Of a DNA stretch of 64,000 nucleotides, positions 1-8,744 are shown piece after piece. The position numbers were made by a program, and so were the translations under genes. How positions within the stretch are numbered: position 1 is the first letter of the stretch; the number at the start of each line of letters is the position of its first letter. This stretch comes from Phycisphaerales bacterium (GTDB taxonomy: Bacteria > Planctomycetota > Phycisphaerae > Phycisphaerales > UBA1924), in the NCBI GenBank assembly GCA_020849615.1, contig JADLFW010000004.1:124001-188000 (forward strand), read 5' to 3'. The notes beneath the pieces are model-generated. The model saw nothing but the letters and a program-made list of their open reading frames with translations. It had not been told where the DNA came from and ran no database searches.

Positions 1-236
1 TCTCCGGCACGGCGGGCGGCACCGGCGTGGGCGCGTACGGCATGGCGGTGCGGCAGATCGCCGTGGCCACGTGCGAGGTCGACCTCAACGGCGACGGCAT
101 AGTGGACTTTGCCGACTACCTCGAGTTCCTGACCCGTTATGACGCCGCCGATTTGTCGGTCGATTTCAACGGCGACGGGATGGTGGACTTCGCCGATTAC
201 CTCGAGTTCCTGACGCTGTACGACGCGGGGTGCTGA
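1..236 (+). CDS. C-terminal end of a secreted protein with GC-type dockerin-like tail (partial)
   Basis: The reading frame is open from base 3 to the left window edge, so this is the tail of a longer gene; the in-frame GTG at 27 is not a believable start. What is visible is a Gly/Ala-rich stretch and then a 54-codon tail (72-233) with two EF-hand-like loops, DLNGDGIVDFADYLEF and DFNGDGMVDFADYLEF, ending in Gly-Cys and a stop. A Cys precedes the first loop. Four other proteins in the window share this tail, and all are secreted, so this one is probably extracellular or surface-bound. The loops look Ca-binding (D-x-N-x-D-G-x-V-D). Nothing can be said about the missing N-terminal function. Confidence 0.8.
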   Translation, partial: SGTAGGTGVGAYGMAVRQIAVATCEVDLNGDGIVDFADYLEFLTRYDAADLSVDFNGDGMVDFADYLEFLTLYDAGC

Positions 237-495
237 GCGGGAGGCGTCGAAGGCGGCCGGCAAGCCAGAGTGATCGCGGCCCGGGCCCGCCGGCCCCGGG
301 TCGCGGTGCGCCTTGGCCGCATCGCGGCTTCCCCAGCTTCGCGCGGGGCATCTGCAGGCGGGGCGGTCGCCCCGATAACCCTGCCCGCATGTGACTTTCT
401 TGGTTGAAGTCGGCCGGCGGCCGGAGCTAGCGTCGGGTTGCGCCGCACGGGGGCGCTGGGGCGCCGCCCGGCCCGCGCTTGCAGGGAGAACTCCG

Positions 496-3252
496 ATGTT
501 TACGATCACCCGCGCTTCGCTGCTGGCCGCGCTGGCCGGCGCCGCCATCCCGCTGACCGCTTCCGCGCAGACCATTTCGTGGGCCGCCGCCGTCAACGGG
601 GCGTGGAACGACATTACCAAGTGGAACCCGCAGAGCGTGCCCGATTCGGCCGCGGAGACCGCGGTGCTGGGGCTGACCGGCCCGTACAGCGTGAACATCT
701 CCGGCGCCAGCAGCTACGCGATCCTGGGGTGCCAGGTGGCCAACCCGCAGGCGGTGCTGATGATCGACGCGTCGATCGGGATCACCACGGCCCAGCTCAT
801 GCTTCATTCCGGCGCCCTGACCAATGACGGGCTCATCCGCCTCACAGCCAACCCGGCGACAGCGAACAACAACCGGTTGGGGTTTGCGCTGAGCGGCCTG
901 ACCGTCTCTGGCACGGGCGAAGTCCGCCTGGAGGAGGCCGGTGATGCGCAGTTCTACTGCGCTGCGGGCGCCGGGGGGACGTTTGCGCAGGCGCCCGGCC
1001 ACACGATCTCCGGGGCCGGCTCGATCAGCAGCGGCGGGGCGACCTTCATCAACAACGGCCTGGTCGTCGGCAATCGTGCCGGCGGATTGACGCTGGGCAG
1101 CCCCGTGAGCAACGCCTCCGTCATCCGCGCGATCGCCCCCGGCGCGATCACGCTCGACAACGCCATGACCCAGACCGGCACGGGCTACTTCGAAGCCGAC
1201 GGAGCCACCTTCACGCTGGCCAGCGGCGCGATCATCTCCGGCGGCAAGGGCCGGTCGCTGAACGGCGGAGTGGTGCTTGTTGCTTCCGGCACCGCGACCG
1301 CCAGCGATGTCACGGTCGAGGGAGAATGGCAGGTGCCGGCCTACACCTCGATCGCCACCACCACCCTGCAGTCGACATCGACGGGCCTGACCAACAACGG
1401 CGTCATCCGACTCCCCGCCAACAGCCTGACGGCCAACAACAACCGCCTCTCCATGAACGGCGACGGGCTGACGCTGTCTGGAACGGGGGAGGTGCGGCTG
1501 GAGGAGGCGGGCGATGCGGAGCTCTATTGCACAGCGGGCGCCGGCGGCACCTTTGTGCACGGGGCCGACCACACGGTTTCCGGCGCGGGGTCGATCGCCA
1601 GCTCCGGTGCGACGCTTATCAACAACGGGCTGATCCTCGGGGATCTCGCGGGCGGACTCACGCTGGCCAGTCCGGTGAGCAATAACTCCGTAATCCGCGG
1701 TGTTGCGCCCGGGGCAATCACCCTCGACAACGCCATGATCCAGACCGCTTCGGGGTCCTTCGAGGCGGACGGCGGCACCTTCACGCTTGCCAGCGGTTCG
1801 CTGGTATCCGGCGGCGTCGGGCGCTCCCTGAACGGCGGCGTGATCGTTGTCGCCTCCGGAACCGCGACCGCCAGCGATGTCACCGTGGAGGGTGAGTGGC
1901 AGGTCCCGGCTTACACCTCGATCACCACCACCACGCTGCAGTCGACATCCACGGGCCTGATCAACAACGGCCTGATTCGACTGCCGGCCAACGCGGCGAC
2001 CGCGAACAACAACTACCTCTCCATGAACGGCAACGGGCTGATCCTGTCGGGAACGGGCGAGGTCCGTCTCGAAGAAGCCGGCGACGCCTACCTCTACTGC
2101 ACCGCCGGGGCGGGCGGCTCGTTCGCGCAGGGGCCCGGCCACACGATCTCCGGCGCCGGATCCATCGCCAGTTCCGGCGCGACCTTCATCAACAACGGGC
2201 GGGTCGTCGGCAACCTGCCGGGCGGGCTCACATTGGGCAGTCCCGTGAGCAACGCCGCCGCCGTCCGCGCGGAGTCGCCCGGCTCGATCACCCTCGACAA
2301 CGCCACGGTCCAGACTCCCTCGGGCTACTTTGAGGCCGACGGCACGAGGATCACGCTTGCCGCCGGCTCGCTGGTATCCGGAGGCGTCGGCCGCTCGCTC
2401 AACGGCGGCTTCATCATCGTCGGGCCCGGCACGGCCACGGCCAACGAACTGACCGCCGAGGGTGAGTGGCAGGTGCCCGCCTACACCTCGATCACCACCA
2501 CCACGCTGCAGTCGACATCGACGGGCCTGACCAACAACGGCCTGATCCGCCTGACGGCCAACGCGGCGACCGCGAACAACAACCGTCTTCTCATGAACGG
2601 AAACGGGCTCGTGCTGTCGGGAACGGGTGAGGTCAGCCTCGAGGAGGCTGATGACACCTACCTCTCCTGCACAGCCGGCGCCGGCGGAACGTTCAGGCAG
2701 GGCCCGGGCCATCGCATCAGCGGGCTCGGCACGATCACCTCCAGCGGGGCCCGCTTCGAGAACGAGGGCACGCTGGCGCCCGGCGCGCCGCGCGGATCGC
2801 TTCGGATCGACTGCGCGACCACGTTGAAGGCATCCGGCATCGTGGAGATCGAACTCAGCGGCGACCTGGATTCGCAGCGTGATCTCCTGGACGCCACGGG
2901 TCGGCCCATCACGCTTGGCGGGACACTGAACATCCACTGGCACGACGGCTATGTCATCCCGCCATGCACCTCGGTCGTTATCATCCGCGGCAACCTGAGC
3001 GGGACGTTCGATGTCCACGATTTGCCGGCGATGCCCGACGCGGAACTGGCGGTGAGCTACGGCACCAACACCGTCACGGTGACGTACATCCCCGGCGACC
3101 TCAACGGCGATGGGCTGCTGGACTTCGGCGACTACCTGGTCTTCCTGAACCTGTACGACTCGCAGGACGTCCGGGCCGACCTGAACCAGGACGGGCTGGT
3201 CGACTTCTCCGACTACCTTGAGTTCCTGAACCGATACGACGCGGGGTGCTGA
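496..3252 (+). CDS. Secreted tandem-repeat surface protein with dockerin-like tail
   Basis: 918 residues from ATG 496, preceded by GGGAGA and starting with a signal peptide (MFTITRASLLAALAGAA, cleavage near ASAQ). The frame is open further upstream, but only this start gives a signal peptide. Residues about 110-760 are about three and a half copies of a 190-residue unit rich in Gly, Ser, Thr and Asn, with motifs such as LSGTGEVRLEEAGDA and GGTFAQGPGHTISGAGSI. This resembles the beta-helical passenger repeats of adhesins and autotransporters. A unique segment follows, and then the 54-residue tail (3088-3249), whose first loop lacks the Cys seen in the other four copies. No autotransporter barrel is present. 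Role inferred: surface or matrix structural protein. Confidence 0.8.
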   Translation: MFTITRASLLAALAGAAIPLTASAQTISWAAAVNGAWNDITKWNPQSVPDSAAETAVLGLTGPYSVNISGASSYAILGCQVANPQAVLMIDASIGITTAQLMLHSGALTNDGLIRLTANPATANNNRLGFALSGLTVSGTGEVRLEEAGDAQFYCAAGAGGTFAQAPGHTISGAGSISSGGATFINNGLVVGNRAGGLTLGSPVSNASVIRAIAPGAITLDNAMTQTGTGYFEADGATFTLASGAIISGGKGRSLNGGVVLVASGTATASDVTVEGEWQVPAYTSIATTTLQSTSTGLTNNGVIRLPANSLTANNNRLSMNGDGLTLSGTGEVRLEEAGDAELYCTAGAGGTFVHGADHTVSGAGSIASSGATLINNGLILGDLAGGLTLASPVSNNSVIRGVAPGAITLDNAMIQTASGSFEADGGTFTLASGSLVSGGVGRSLNGGVIVVASGTATASDVTVEGEWQVPAYTSITTTTLQSTSTGLINNGLIRLPANAATANNNYLSMNGNGLILSGTGEVRLEEAGDAYLYCTAGAGGSFAQGPGHTISGAGSIASSGATFINNGRVVGNLPGGLTLGSPVSNAAAVRAESPGSITLDNATVQTPSGYFEADGTRITLAAGSLVSGGVGRSLNGGFIIVGPGTATANELTAEGEWQVPAYTSITTTTLQSTSTGLTNNGLIRLTANAATANNNRLLMNGNGLVLSGTGEVSLEEADDTYLSCTAGAGGTFRQGPGHRISGLGTITSSGARFENEGTLAPGAPRGSLRIDCATTLKASGIVEIELSGDLDSQRDLLDATGRPITLGGTLNIHWHDGYVIPPCTSVVIIRGNLSGTFDVHDLPAMPDAELAVSYGTNTVTVTYIPGDLNGDGLLDFGDYLVFLNLYDSQDVRADLNQDGLVDFSDYLEFLNRYDAGC
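810..2775 (+). repeat. 570-bp in-frame tandem repeat
   Basis: The segments starting at 1321, 1891 and 2461 match one another at an exact spacing of 570 bp (190 codons). A diverged earlier copy covers roughly 810-1320 and a partial copy runs from 2461 to about 2775. Copies differ mostly at synonymous or conservative positions, which suggests fairly recent duplication or gene conversion. The repeat lies wholly inside the 496-3252 gene and keeps its frame, so copy-number change would alter protein length without a frameshift. Confidence 0.9.
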
Positions 3253-3283
3253 AGCTTCCGCGCCTGGTTTCCACGCGACCAGC

Positions 3284-3320
3284 GGCGGGCCCGGGCCAGC
3301 ATCCGGGCCCGCCGACTTTT
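3284..3320 (+). terminator. Rho-independent terminator
   Basis: An 11-bp perfect stem (GGCGGGCCCGG with CCGGGCCCGCC) closes an 8-nt loop and is followed by GACTTTTA, 32 bp after the stop of the repeat-protein gene. The rest of the 3253-3653 gap shows no gene that I can support. Confidence 0.65.
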
Positions 3321-3653
3321 ACCCCACCCGGGTTCGACCCGGCGGAACACCCGAGTCTTTGAGCGTGCACAGCGCGGGTGGCCGCGCGGACGCCGGAACT
3401 GGAATCGGTCTACGGGCGTTGCGGGCGAAGCCGGTCACCGGAGGGCGAGTTCCGGCCCGGCTTTCCGGAAGTCGGGCCTTGCTCCATCCCCGGGGCGGGT
3501 GGTACCTTGGTGCCTTCATTCCTTGGTCGTAGCGGGGTTGTCAGAACTCTCGTCAAACTGGGCAAGTCACGGGCCACGGCCGGCCTCCCGCGGGGAGCGC
3601 CGGCAGGAACACCACGCCGACCGCGCGGCCCGGACTCCCGTGGGGTCCGCTCC

Positions 3654-6600
3654 ATGATCACCCGTTCCTTCTCCGTCCGCGCCTGCACGGCCGCGGTGCT
3701 CGCGCTGATGAGCGCGGCCGCCGCGATGGGCCAGATCGCGCCGCCGCCCGACAACCAGTCTCAGCTGGAGAAGCAGAAGCTTTCTCCCACGGACTGGATG
3801 CGCCTGTTCGTGGATGAGGTGTACCACCAGCACCGGTACAACGGCCAGAACCCGACCGCGCCGAGCGACATCATCTACGGCGCCGACGACCGTCTGGACA
3901 TGTACCAGGTCACCGACTCGCTGCACCTGCAGTTGGGCAGCGCGACGTGCGTGGTGGTGAACGAGTCGGAGATCGTCAACCGCGGCGACGGCACCTACCA
4001 GCTCAACGCCTCGCGCTGGACGAGCCAGGGCGGAACGCTGTGTACAGACGAGCCCTTCCGCAACCAGTACCAGATCGGATTCTGCTCCGGGTTCCTCGTG
4101 GGCACCGACATCATCACGACGGCGGGCCACTGCGTGAGCGGCTCGTCGGTCGGGAGCGTGGCGTTCATCTTCGGGTTCGACCAGAAGGCCGCGGGCACGG
4201 GCGCCGGCGCCGACCCCGATCTCATCATCCCGGCGTCGAACGTGTACTTCGGGACCGCGGTGATCGACCAGAAGCTGACCGGCGACCTCGACTACTGCGT
4301 GCTGCGCGTGGACCGGCCCGTGACGGGCCGGACGCCGATGCAGGTGCGCCGCACCGGCGTCCCCGCGCTGAACGATCCGCTGGTGATGATCGGGCACCCT
4401 GTCGTGCTGCCCAAGAAGGTCGATGCCGGCGCGATCGTGAAGGATCCCAACGGCAGCGTGGCCTTCTTCATGGCCAACACCGATTCGTACGGCGGCAACT
4501 CGGGCTCTCCGGTGTGCAACCGCCTCACCGGTGTCGTCGAGGGCATCCTGGTCCGCGGCAACTCGGACTTCGTCACTGCGGGCGGGTGCGTCCGCTCGCG
4601 GGTCTGCCCGGATTCGGGCTGCCCGACATGGGAGGAGATCAGCAAGGCCACGAGCTTCCAGTCGTTCATCCCGCCGCTGGGGATCCTGGTGAACCCCGCC
4701 ACCGACACGCTCTCGCTGGGCGTGGTCGGCGGCCCGTTCACGAACCCCTCGGTCACGTACACGCTGAACAACGCGACGAGCAATCCGGCAAACTACGACG
4801 TGAGCATCGTGGCGGGCGGCTCGGCCCCGGTCCTGATCGATGGCGGGACGGCCACGATCTCGGGCTCGCTCCCGGCGGGCGGCTCGGCCAACTTCACGGT
4901 GACCTACTCGGCCTCGGCCTCGTCGCTGGCGGCGGGGACGTACGCGTCGACCATTCGCGTCCGCGACCTCACCAACAGCCTGACCTACAACCGCACCCAC
5001 ACGCTCGAGGTCGGCACCACCGGCTTCGATGTGACGCCTTCCGACGGGCTGGTGGCCTCCGGCCCGACGGGCGGACCGTTCACGCAGACCAGGACCTACA
5101 CCGTCACCAGCAGCCGGCCCACCGCCGTCGATGTGCGCATCACCGCCTCGGAGCCGTGGCTCACTATTGATGGCTCGACCGGGCCCGCGATGATCAGCCT
5201 GCCCGCGCTGGGGTCTTCCGCCACCTTCACCGTGGGGATCGACGGCTCGGCCGCTTCATCGCTGCCCGCCGCGCTCTACATCGGCTCGGTCGCGATCGAC
5301 AACCTCTCGGGCGGCGCGGGCTCCACGACGCGGGCCGCGAGCCTGGAGATCGGCCGGTACGGTTACACCTCCACCGATACGCCCAAGCCGCTGCCCGACC
5401 AGGCGACGGTGACGAGCACGATCACGATCCCCGATTCCTACTGCATCGGCGACCTCGACGTCACGGTCAACATCACCCACACCTACCGCGGCGATCTCGA
5501 GGTCGACCTGATCTCGCCCACGGGCGTGACGGTCCGCCTGCACAACCGCACGGGCGCGGGCGCGGATGACCTGATCCTCACCTACGACGACTCGGGCCAG
5601 CCGCCGGACGGGCCCGGCATGCTGGCGGACTTCAACGGCAAGATCGCGACGGGCCCGTGGACGCTGCGGATAGCCGACCGGGCCTCCGGCGACTCGGGCA
5701 CCCTGAACGGATGGGGCCTCAAGATCCTGCCCTCCTCTTCGCCGTGCCCGCCTGTGGCGTTCGATGTCACGGCGGCCGTGCCGCCGACCCTGACTACCGC
5801 CATCCAGCTTGATGGCGATTCGGTCAGCGGCGGGACGCTCAGCTACGTGATCGCCTCGCTCCCCACGCACGGCATCCTGATCGCGCCGGGGCTGGGGACG
5901 CTGGGCGGCACACCCACCACGCTCGACTCCGGCGGCGACACCGTGTGGTACCGCCCCGACCCGCTCTACGTCGGCGCCGACAGCTTCACCTACCGGGTGG
6001 ATGACGGCGTCGCCTCGGGCATCGCGACGGTGTCGATCACCGTCGGCCAGGAGATCATCGCGTACGAGTTCAACATGGATGTGAACCCCGGCTGGTCGAC
6101 GCAGGGCCAGTGGGCATGGGGGACGCCGACGGGCGGCGGCTCGCACGACCTTGACCCCTCGTCGGGATTCACCGGCACCAGCGTCTACGGCTACAACCTC
6201 GCGGGCGATTACCCCAACAGCCTGGGATCGACGCAGTACCTGACCACGAATCCGCTCGACCTGACGGGCTACGTGAACACCCGGCTCGAGTTCCGCCGCC
6301 GGCTCGGCGTCGAGTCGGCGACCTACGACCACGCGAATATCCAGGCCTCCAACAACGGGACCACGTGGGCGACGGTGTGGGACCACACCTCGACCAGCGC
6401 GATCTCGGAGGCGTCATGGTCGCTCCAGTCCTACAGCATCGCCGCCACCGCGGATGACCAGGCCGCCGTGCGGATCCGCTGGGGCATGGGCGCAACCGAC
6501 ACCTCCGTGACCTACCCGGGCTGGAACCTCGATGACATCCGCATCACCGGCGTGGCCCGGCCGTCGACCGCCTGCTACGCCGACCTGAACTCCGATGGGC

Positions 6601-6737
6601 TGGTGGACTTCGCCGACTATCTGGAGTTCCTGAACCTCTACGACGCCGGGGATCTTTCCGTCGACTTCAACGCCGATGGGCTCGTCGACTTCGGCGACTA
6701 CCTGGAGTTCCTGAACCTGTACGATGCCGGGTGCTGA
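3654..6737 (+). CDS. Secreted trypsin-like serine protease with P domain and dockerin-like tail
   Basis: 1027 residues from ATG 3654, the first start that yields a signal peptide (MITRSFSVRACTAAVLALMS, cleavage after AAAMG). An S1-type protease domain covers roughly residues 80-340. Its triad is readable as His159 (TAGHC), Asp213 (DYCVLRV) and Ser283 (GGNSGSP). Next come two Ig-like/BACON-like segments, a proprotein-convertase P domain around residues 570-700 (DLDVTVNITHTYRGDLEVDL), a cadherin-like segment, a jelly-roll-like region and the 54-residue Cys-ended tail (6573-6734). This arrangement suggests an extracellular or envelope-bound endopeptidase. The upstream frame is open to 3378 but has no signal peptide. 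Substrate unknown. Confidence 0.85.
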   Translation: MITRSFSVRACTAAVLALMSAAAAMGQIAPPPDNQSQLEKQKLSPTDWMRLFVDEVYHQHRYNGQNPTAPSDIIYGADDRLDMYQVTDSLHLQLGSATCVVVNESEIVNRGDGTYQLNASRWTSQGGTLCTDEPFRNQYQIGFCSGFLVGTDIITTAGHCVSGSSVGSVAFIFGFDQKAAGTGAGADPDLIIPASNVYFGTAVIDQKLTGDLDYCVLRVDRPVTGRTPMQVRRTGVPALNDPLVMIGHPVVLPKKVDAGAIVKDPNGSVAFFMANTDSYGGNSGSPVCNRLTGVVEGILVRGNSDFVTAGGCVRSRVCPDSGCPTWEEISKATSFQSFIPPLGILVNPATDTLSLGVVGGPFTNPSVTYTLNNATSNPANYDVSIVAGGSAPVLIDGGTATISGSLPAGGSANFTVTYSASASSLAAGTYASTIRVRDLTNSLTYNRTHTLEVGTTGFDVTPSDGLVASGPTGGPFTQTRTYTVTSSRPTAVDVRITASEPWLTIDGSTGPAMISLPALGSSATFTVGIDGSAASSLPAALYIGSVAIDNLSGGAGSTTRAASLEIGRYGYTSTDTPKPLPDQATVTSTITIPDSYCIGDLDVTVNITHTYRGDLEVDLISPTGVTVRLHNRTGAGADDLILTYDDSGQPPDGPGMLADFNGKIATGPWTLRIADRASGDSGTLNGWGLKILPSSSPCPPVAFDVTAAVPPTLTTAIQLDGDSVSGGTLSYVIASLPTHGILIAPGLGTLGGTPTTLDSGGDTVWYRPDPLYVGADSFTYRVDDGVASGIATVSITVGQEIIAYEFNMDVNPGWSTQGQWAWGTPTGGGSHDLDPSSGFTGTSVYGYNLAGDYPNSLGSTQYLTTNPLDLTGYVNTRLEFRRRLGVESATYDHANIQASNNGTTWATVWDHTSTSAISEASWSLQSYSIAATADDQAAVRIRWGMGATDTSVTYPGWNLDDIRITGVARPSTACYADLNSDGLVDFADYLEFLNLYDAGDLSVDFNADGLVDFGDYLEFLNLYDAGC

Positions 6738-6787
6738 GGAAGAAGCAGCGGAGCAAGGACGTCCTCGAGCAACGAAGTGAAGCAACC

Positions 6788-6815
6788 AGCCCCCGGCCCG
6801 CGCCGGGGGCTTTTT
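6788..6815 (+). terminator. Rho-independent terminator after the protease gene
   Basis: AGCCCCCGG pairs with CCGGGGGCT around a short CCGCG-containing loop, followed directly by TTTTTCTT. It lies 50 bp after the protease stop and just upstream of the pabB promoter region. Confidence 0.85.
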
Positions 6816-6853
6816 CTTCGCGCCGGGCCCGGGCGGGCCATAATGACGGGCCT

Positions 6854-8215
6854 GTGACCGCTCACCCCATCCAGCTCGAACTGACCCCCGAGCGGGCGCT
6901 CGCCGCCTGGCCCGGCGATTGGCCGCTGGCTGCGCTGTGGTCGGGCGACCAGGCGGCCTCGCGATCGCGGTGGACGCTGCTGGCCCGGCCATCGAGGACG
7001 CTCACCATCCGGGCGGGCGAAGTCGAGCCGGGCGCCGGGCCCGTCGCAGTTTCGCAGTGCTTGCTGCCGCGGATAGGCCTGGCGACCACGAGTCTCAGTC
7101 CCGAGGCACCGCCCTTCAGCGCGGGGTGGATCGGGTCTCTCGCCTACGACGCGGGCCGGGCCATCGAGCCCCGCGCTGGGCACGGGCCCCCGCGCACGGG
7201 CGGCTGGCCCGTCGCCTGCTGGGCCCGGTGCGATGATGTCCTAATCTTCGACCACGCGCAGCTTCGGTGGTGGGCGGTGGGGGATCCGGAGCTCGGGACG
7301 GCGCTACGCATCTCCGCAGGCCATCCGCTTGCGAGTTCGTTCACGCTCTCGCCGCTGTCGAGCCTGACGGGCCGGGCCCGGTACATGGCGGATGTCGCGC
7401 GTGTTCTCGAGTACATCCGGGCCGGCGACATCTACCAGGCCAACCTCGCGCACGCGCTGGAAGGCCGGTTCTGGGGCTCAACGCGCGGGCTGTTTGCTGA
7501 CCTCGCGGCACGGGCCCGGCCGTGGTACGGCGCGTACCTCGAGCTCGCGGATGGGGGATCCCAGCGGGTGATGCTCTCGCTGAGCCCGGAACTGTTCCTC
7601 TCGCTCGATCCCGCCACGCGCCTCATCGAAACCCGCCCGATGAAAGGAACCCGCCCCGCCTCGACCGATCCGCGCGAGCTGGAGCTGGCCCACAAGGACC
7701 GGGCCGAGCTCAACATGATCATCGACCTGCAGCGCAACGATCTGGGCCGCGTGTGCGAGTACGGCTCGGTGAAGGTGACCGAACCGCGGGTGATCGAGCG
7801 GCACGGCGCGGCCGGCCCGTCGCTTTTACAGGCGACGGCGACAGTGACGGGCCGGCTTCGCGCCGGGCTGGGCCCGGACGAGCTGATCGCCGCGGCGTTC
7901 CCGGGCGGGTCGATCACCGGTGCGCCCAAGATCCGGGCCATGCAGATCATCGATGAGCTCGAGCCCGCGCCGCGCGGCCCGTACTGCGGGGCGATGGGCT
8001 GGCTCGGTGATGATGGTCGCTTGTCGCTGAACATCGCGATCCGCACCGCGGTCATCTCATCCCAGGCGGGCGGCCCGGCTCAGTTCCGCAATGCTTCGCT
8101 GTCGTACTCCGTCGGAGCGGGGATCGTCGCGGATTCATCGCCCGAGGCCGAGTGGGCCGAGACGCTCGACAAGGCCTCGCTGTGGAGCGGCCTGGCGACG
8201 ATCGAAGACCGGTGA
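6854..8215 (+). CDS. pabB: Aminodeoxychorismate synthase component I
   Basis: 453 residues from GTG 6854. The chorismate-binding domain of the TrpE/PabB/isochorismate synthase family is clear: GDIYQANLAHALEG, KDRAELNMIIDLQRNDLGRV, GSITGAPKIRAMQIIDELE and RGPYCGAMGW. The key site reads ETRPMKGT, with Lys264 where PabB has its catalytic Lys (PIKGT) and anthranilate synthase has Ala (PIAGT). PabB is therefore the better call than TrpE. It makes aminodeoxychorismate for folate with an amidotransferase partner (PabA), which is not in this window. CATAAT at 6839-6844 lies 9 nt before the GTG and there is no Shine-Dalgarno, so a leaderless start is likely. The frame extends upstream to 6731 but overlaps the terminator. 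Confidence 0.88.
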   Translation: MTAHPIQLELTPERALAAWPGDWPLAALWSGDQAASRSRWTLLARPSRTLTIRAGEVEPGAGPVAVSQCLLPRIGLATTSLSPEAPPFSAGWIGSLAYDAGRAIEPRAGHGPPRTGGWPVACWARCDDVLIFDHAQLRWWAVGDPELGTALRISAGHPLASSFTLSPLSSLTGRARYMADVARVLEYIRAGDIYQANLAHALEGRFWGSTRGLFADLAARARPWYGAYLELADGGSQRVMLSLSPELFLSLDPATRLIETRPMKGTRPASTDPRELELAHKDRAELNMIIDLQRNDLGRVCEYGSVKVTEPRVIERHGAAGPSLLQATATVTGRLRAGLGPDELIAAAFPGGSITGAPKIRAMQIIDELEPAPRGPYCGAMGWLGDDGRLSLNIAIRTAVISSQAGGPAQFRNASLSYSVGAGIVADSSPEAEWAETLDKASLWSGLATIEDR

Positions 8216-8233
8216 ACGCCTTACACTTAGGCG

Positions 8234-8743
8234 ATGCTCTCGGCCCAGCCGAACAATCCCCCGCCCGCACCGCTGACGCCGGCCGCGGGCCGCGATGCGG
8301 AACTGCTGAAGGCGTTGCTCGCCGACCGCGACATCGCGTGCGGCAAGTGCGGGTACAACCTGCGGGGCATGACTACGGCGGCGTGCCCGGAGTGCAATGA
8401 GCCGTTGACGCTGCCAACCTCGCTGGCCGCGCAGCGGGGCTACGGGCCCGGTTCGTTGCTGATCTGGGTGTTTCCGCTCTTCCTCATCGTGGTGGGCACC
8501 GGCGTCGAGCTGTACTTCTATGTCAGTAACGGGTTCGGCATCCGGGATTACTTCACGATCGACACGGTGATTCTCCTCGTCACCGCGTTGCCGGCAGCCG
8601 TGGCGTTCGCCGCTGCGATCCGGGCCCGCAATCGCCTTACGTCCCCGCGCGGCATTCGACGATACTGGTTCTTTTCCCGCATTGTCGTACTGCTCTTGTG
8701 CGCTGCCTTGGTGGTCAGCCTCGTGATCTCGATGGTTCCCTAG
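8234..8743 (+). CDS. Zinc-ribbon membrane protein of the YNLRG type
   Basis: 169 residues. Near residues 30-60 there is a four-Cys zinc-ribbon-like motif, CGKCGYNLRG followed by CPEC, then three hydrophobic segments likely to span the membrane (LLIWVFPLFLIVVGTGVELY, VILLVTALPAAVAFAAAI, IVVLLLCAALVVSLVI). A paralogue with the same Cys motif lies at 18862-19488. Such proteins are frequent in planctomycetes and I know no function for them. The start ATG has TACACT (8222-8227) 6 nt upstream and no ribosome binding site. It ends 1 bp before the stop of the convergent glycosyltransferase gene. Confidence 0.7.
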   Translation: MLSAQPNNPPPAPLTPAAGRDAELLKALLADRDIACGKCGYNLRGMTTAACPECNEPLTLPTSLAAQRGYGPGSLLIWVFPLFLIVVGTGVELYFYVSNGFGIRDYFTIDTVILLVTALPAAVAFAAAIRARNRLTSPRGIRRYWFFSRIVVLLLCAALVVSLVISMVP

Positions 8744-8744
8744 A

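Noticed and set aside
810..2775. CRISPR or satellite interpretation of the 570-bp repeat
   Set aside because: Units are long, contiguous and in frame inside one coding gene.
427..3018. 863-codon minus-strand open frame across the repeat-protein gene
   Set aside because: It is an antisense shadow of the 496-3252 gene. The translation is Arg/Gly/Ala/Asp-rich without any family motif, and long antisense frames are expected at this GC content.
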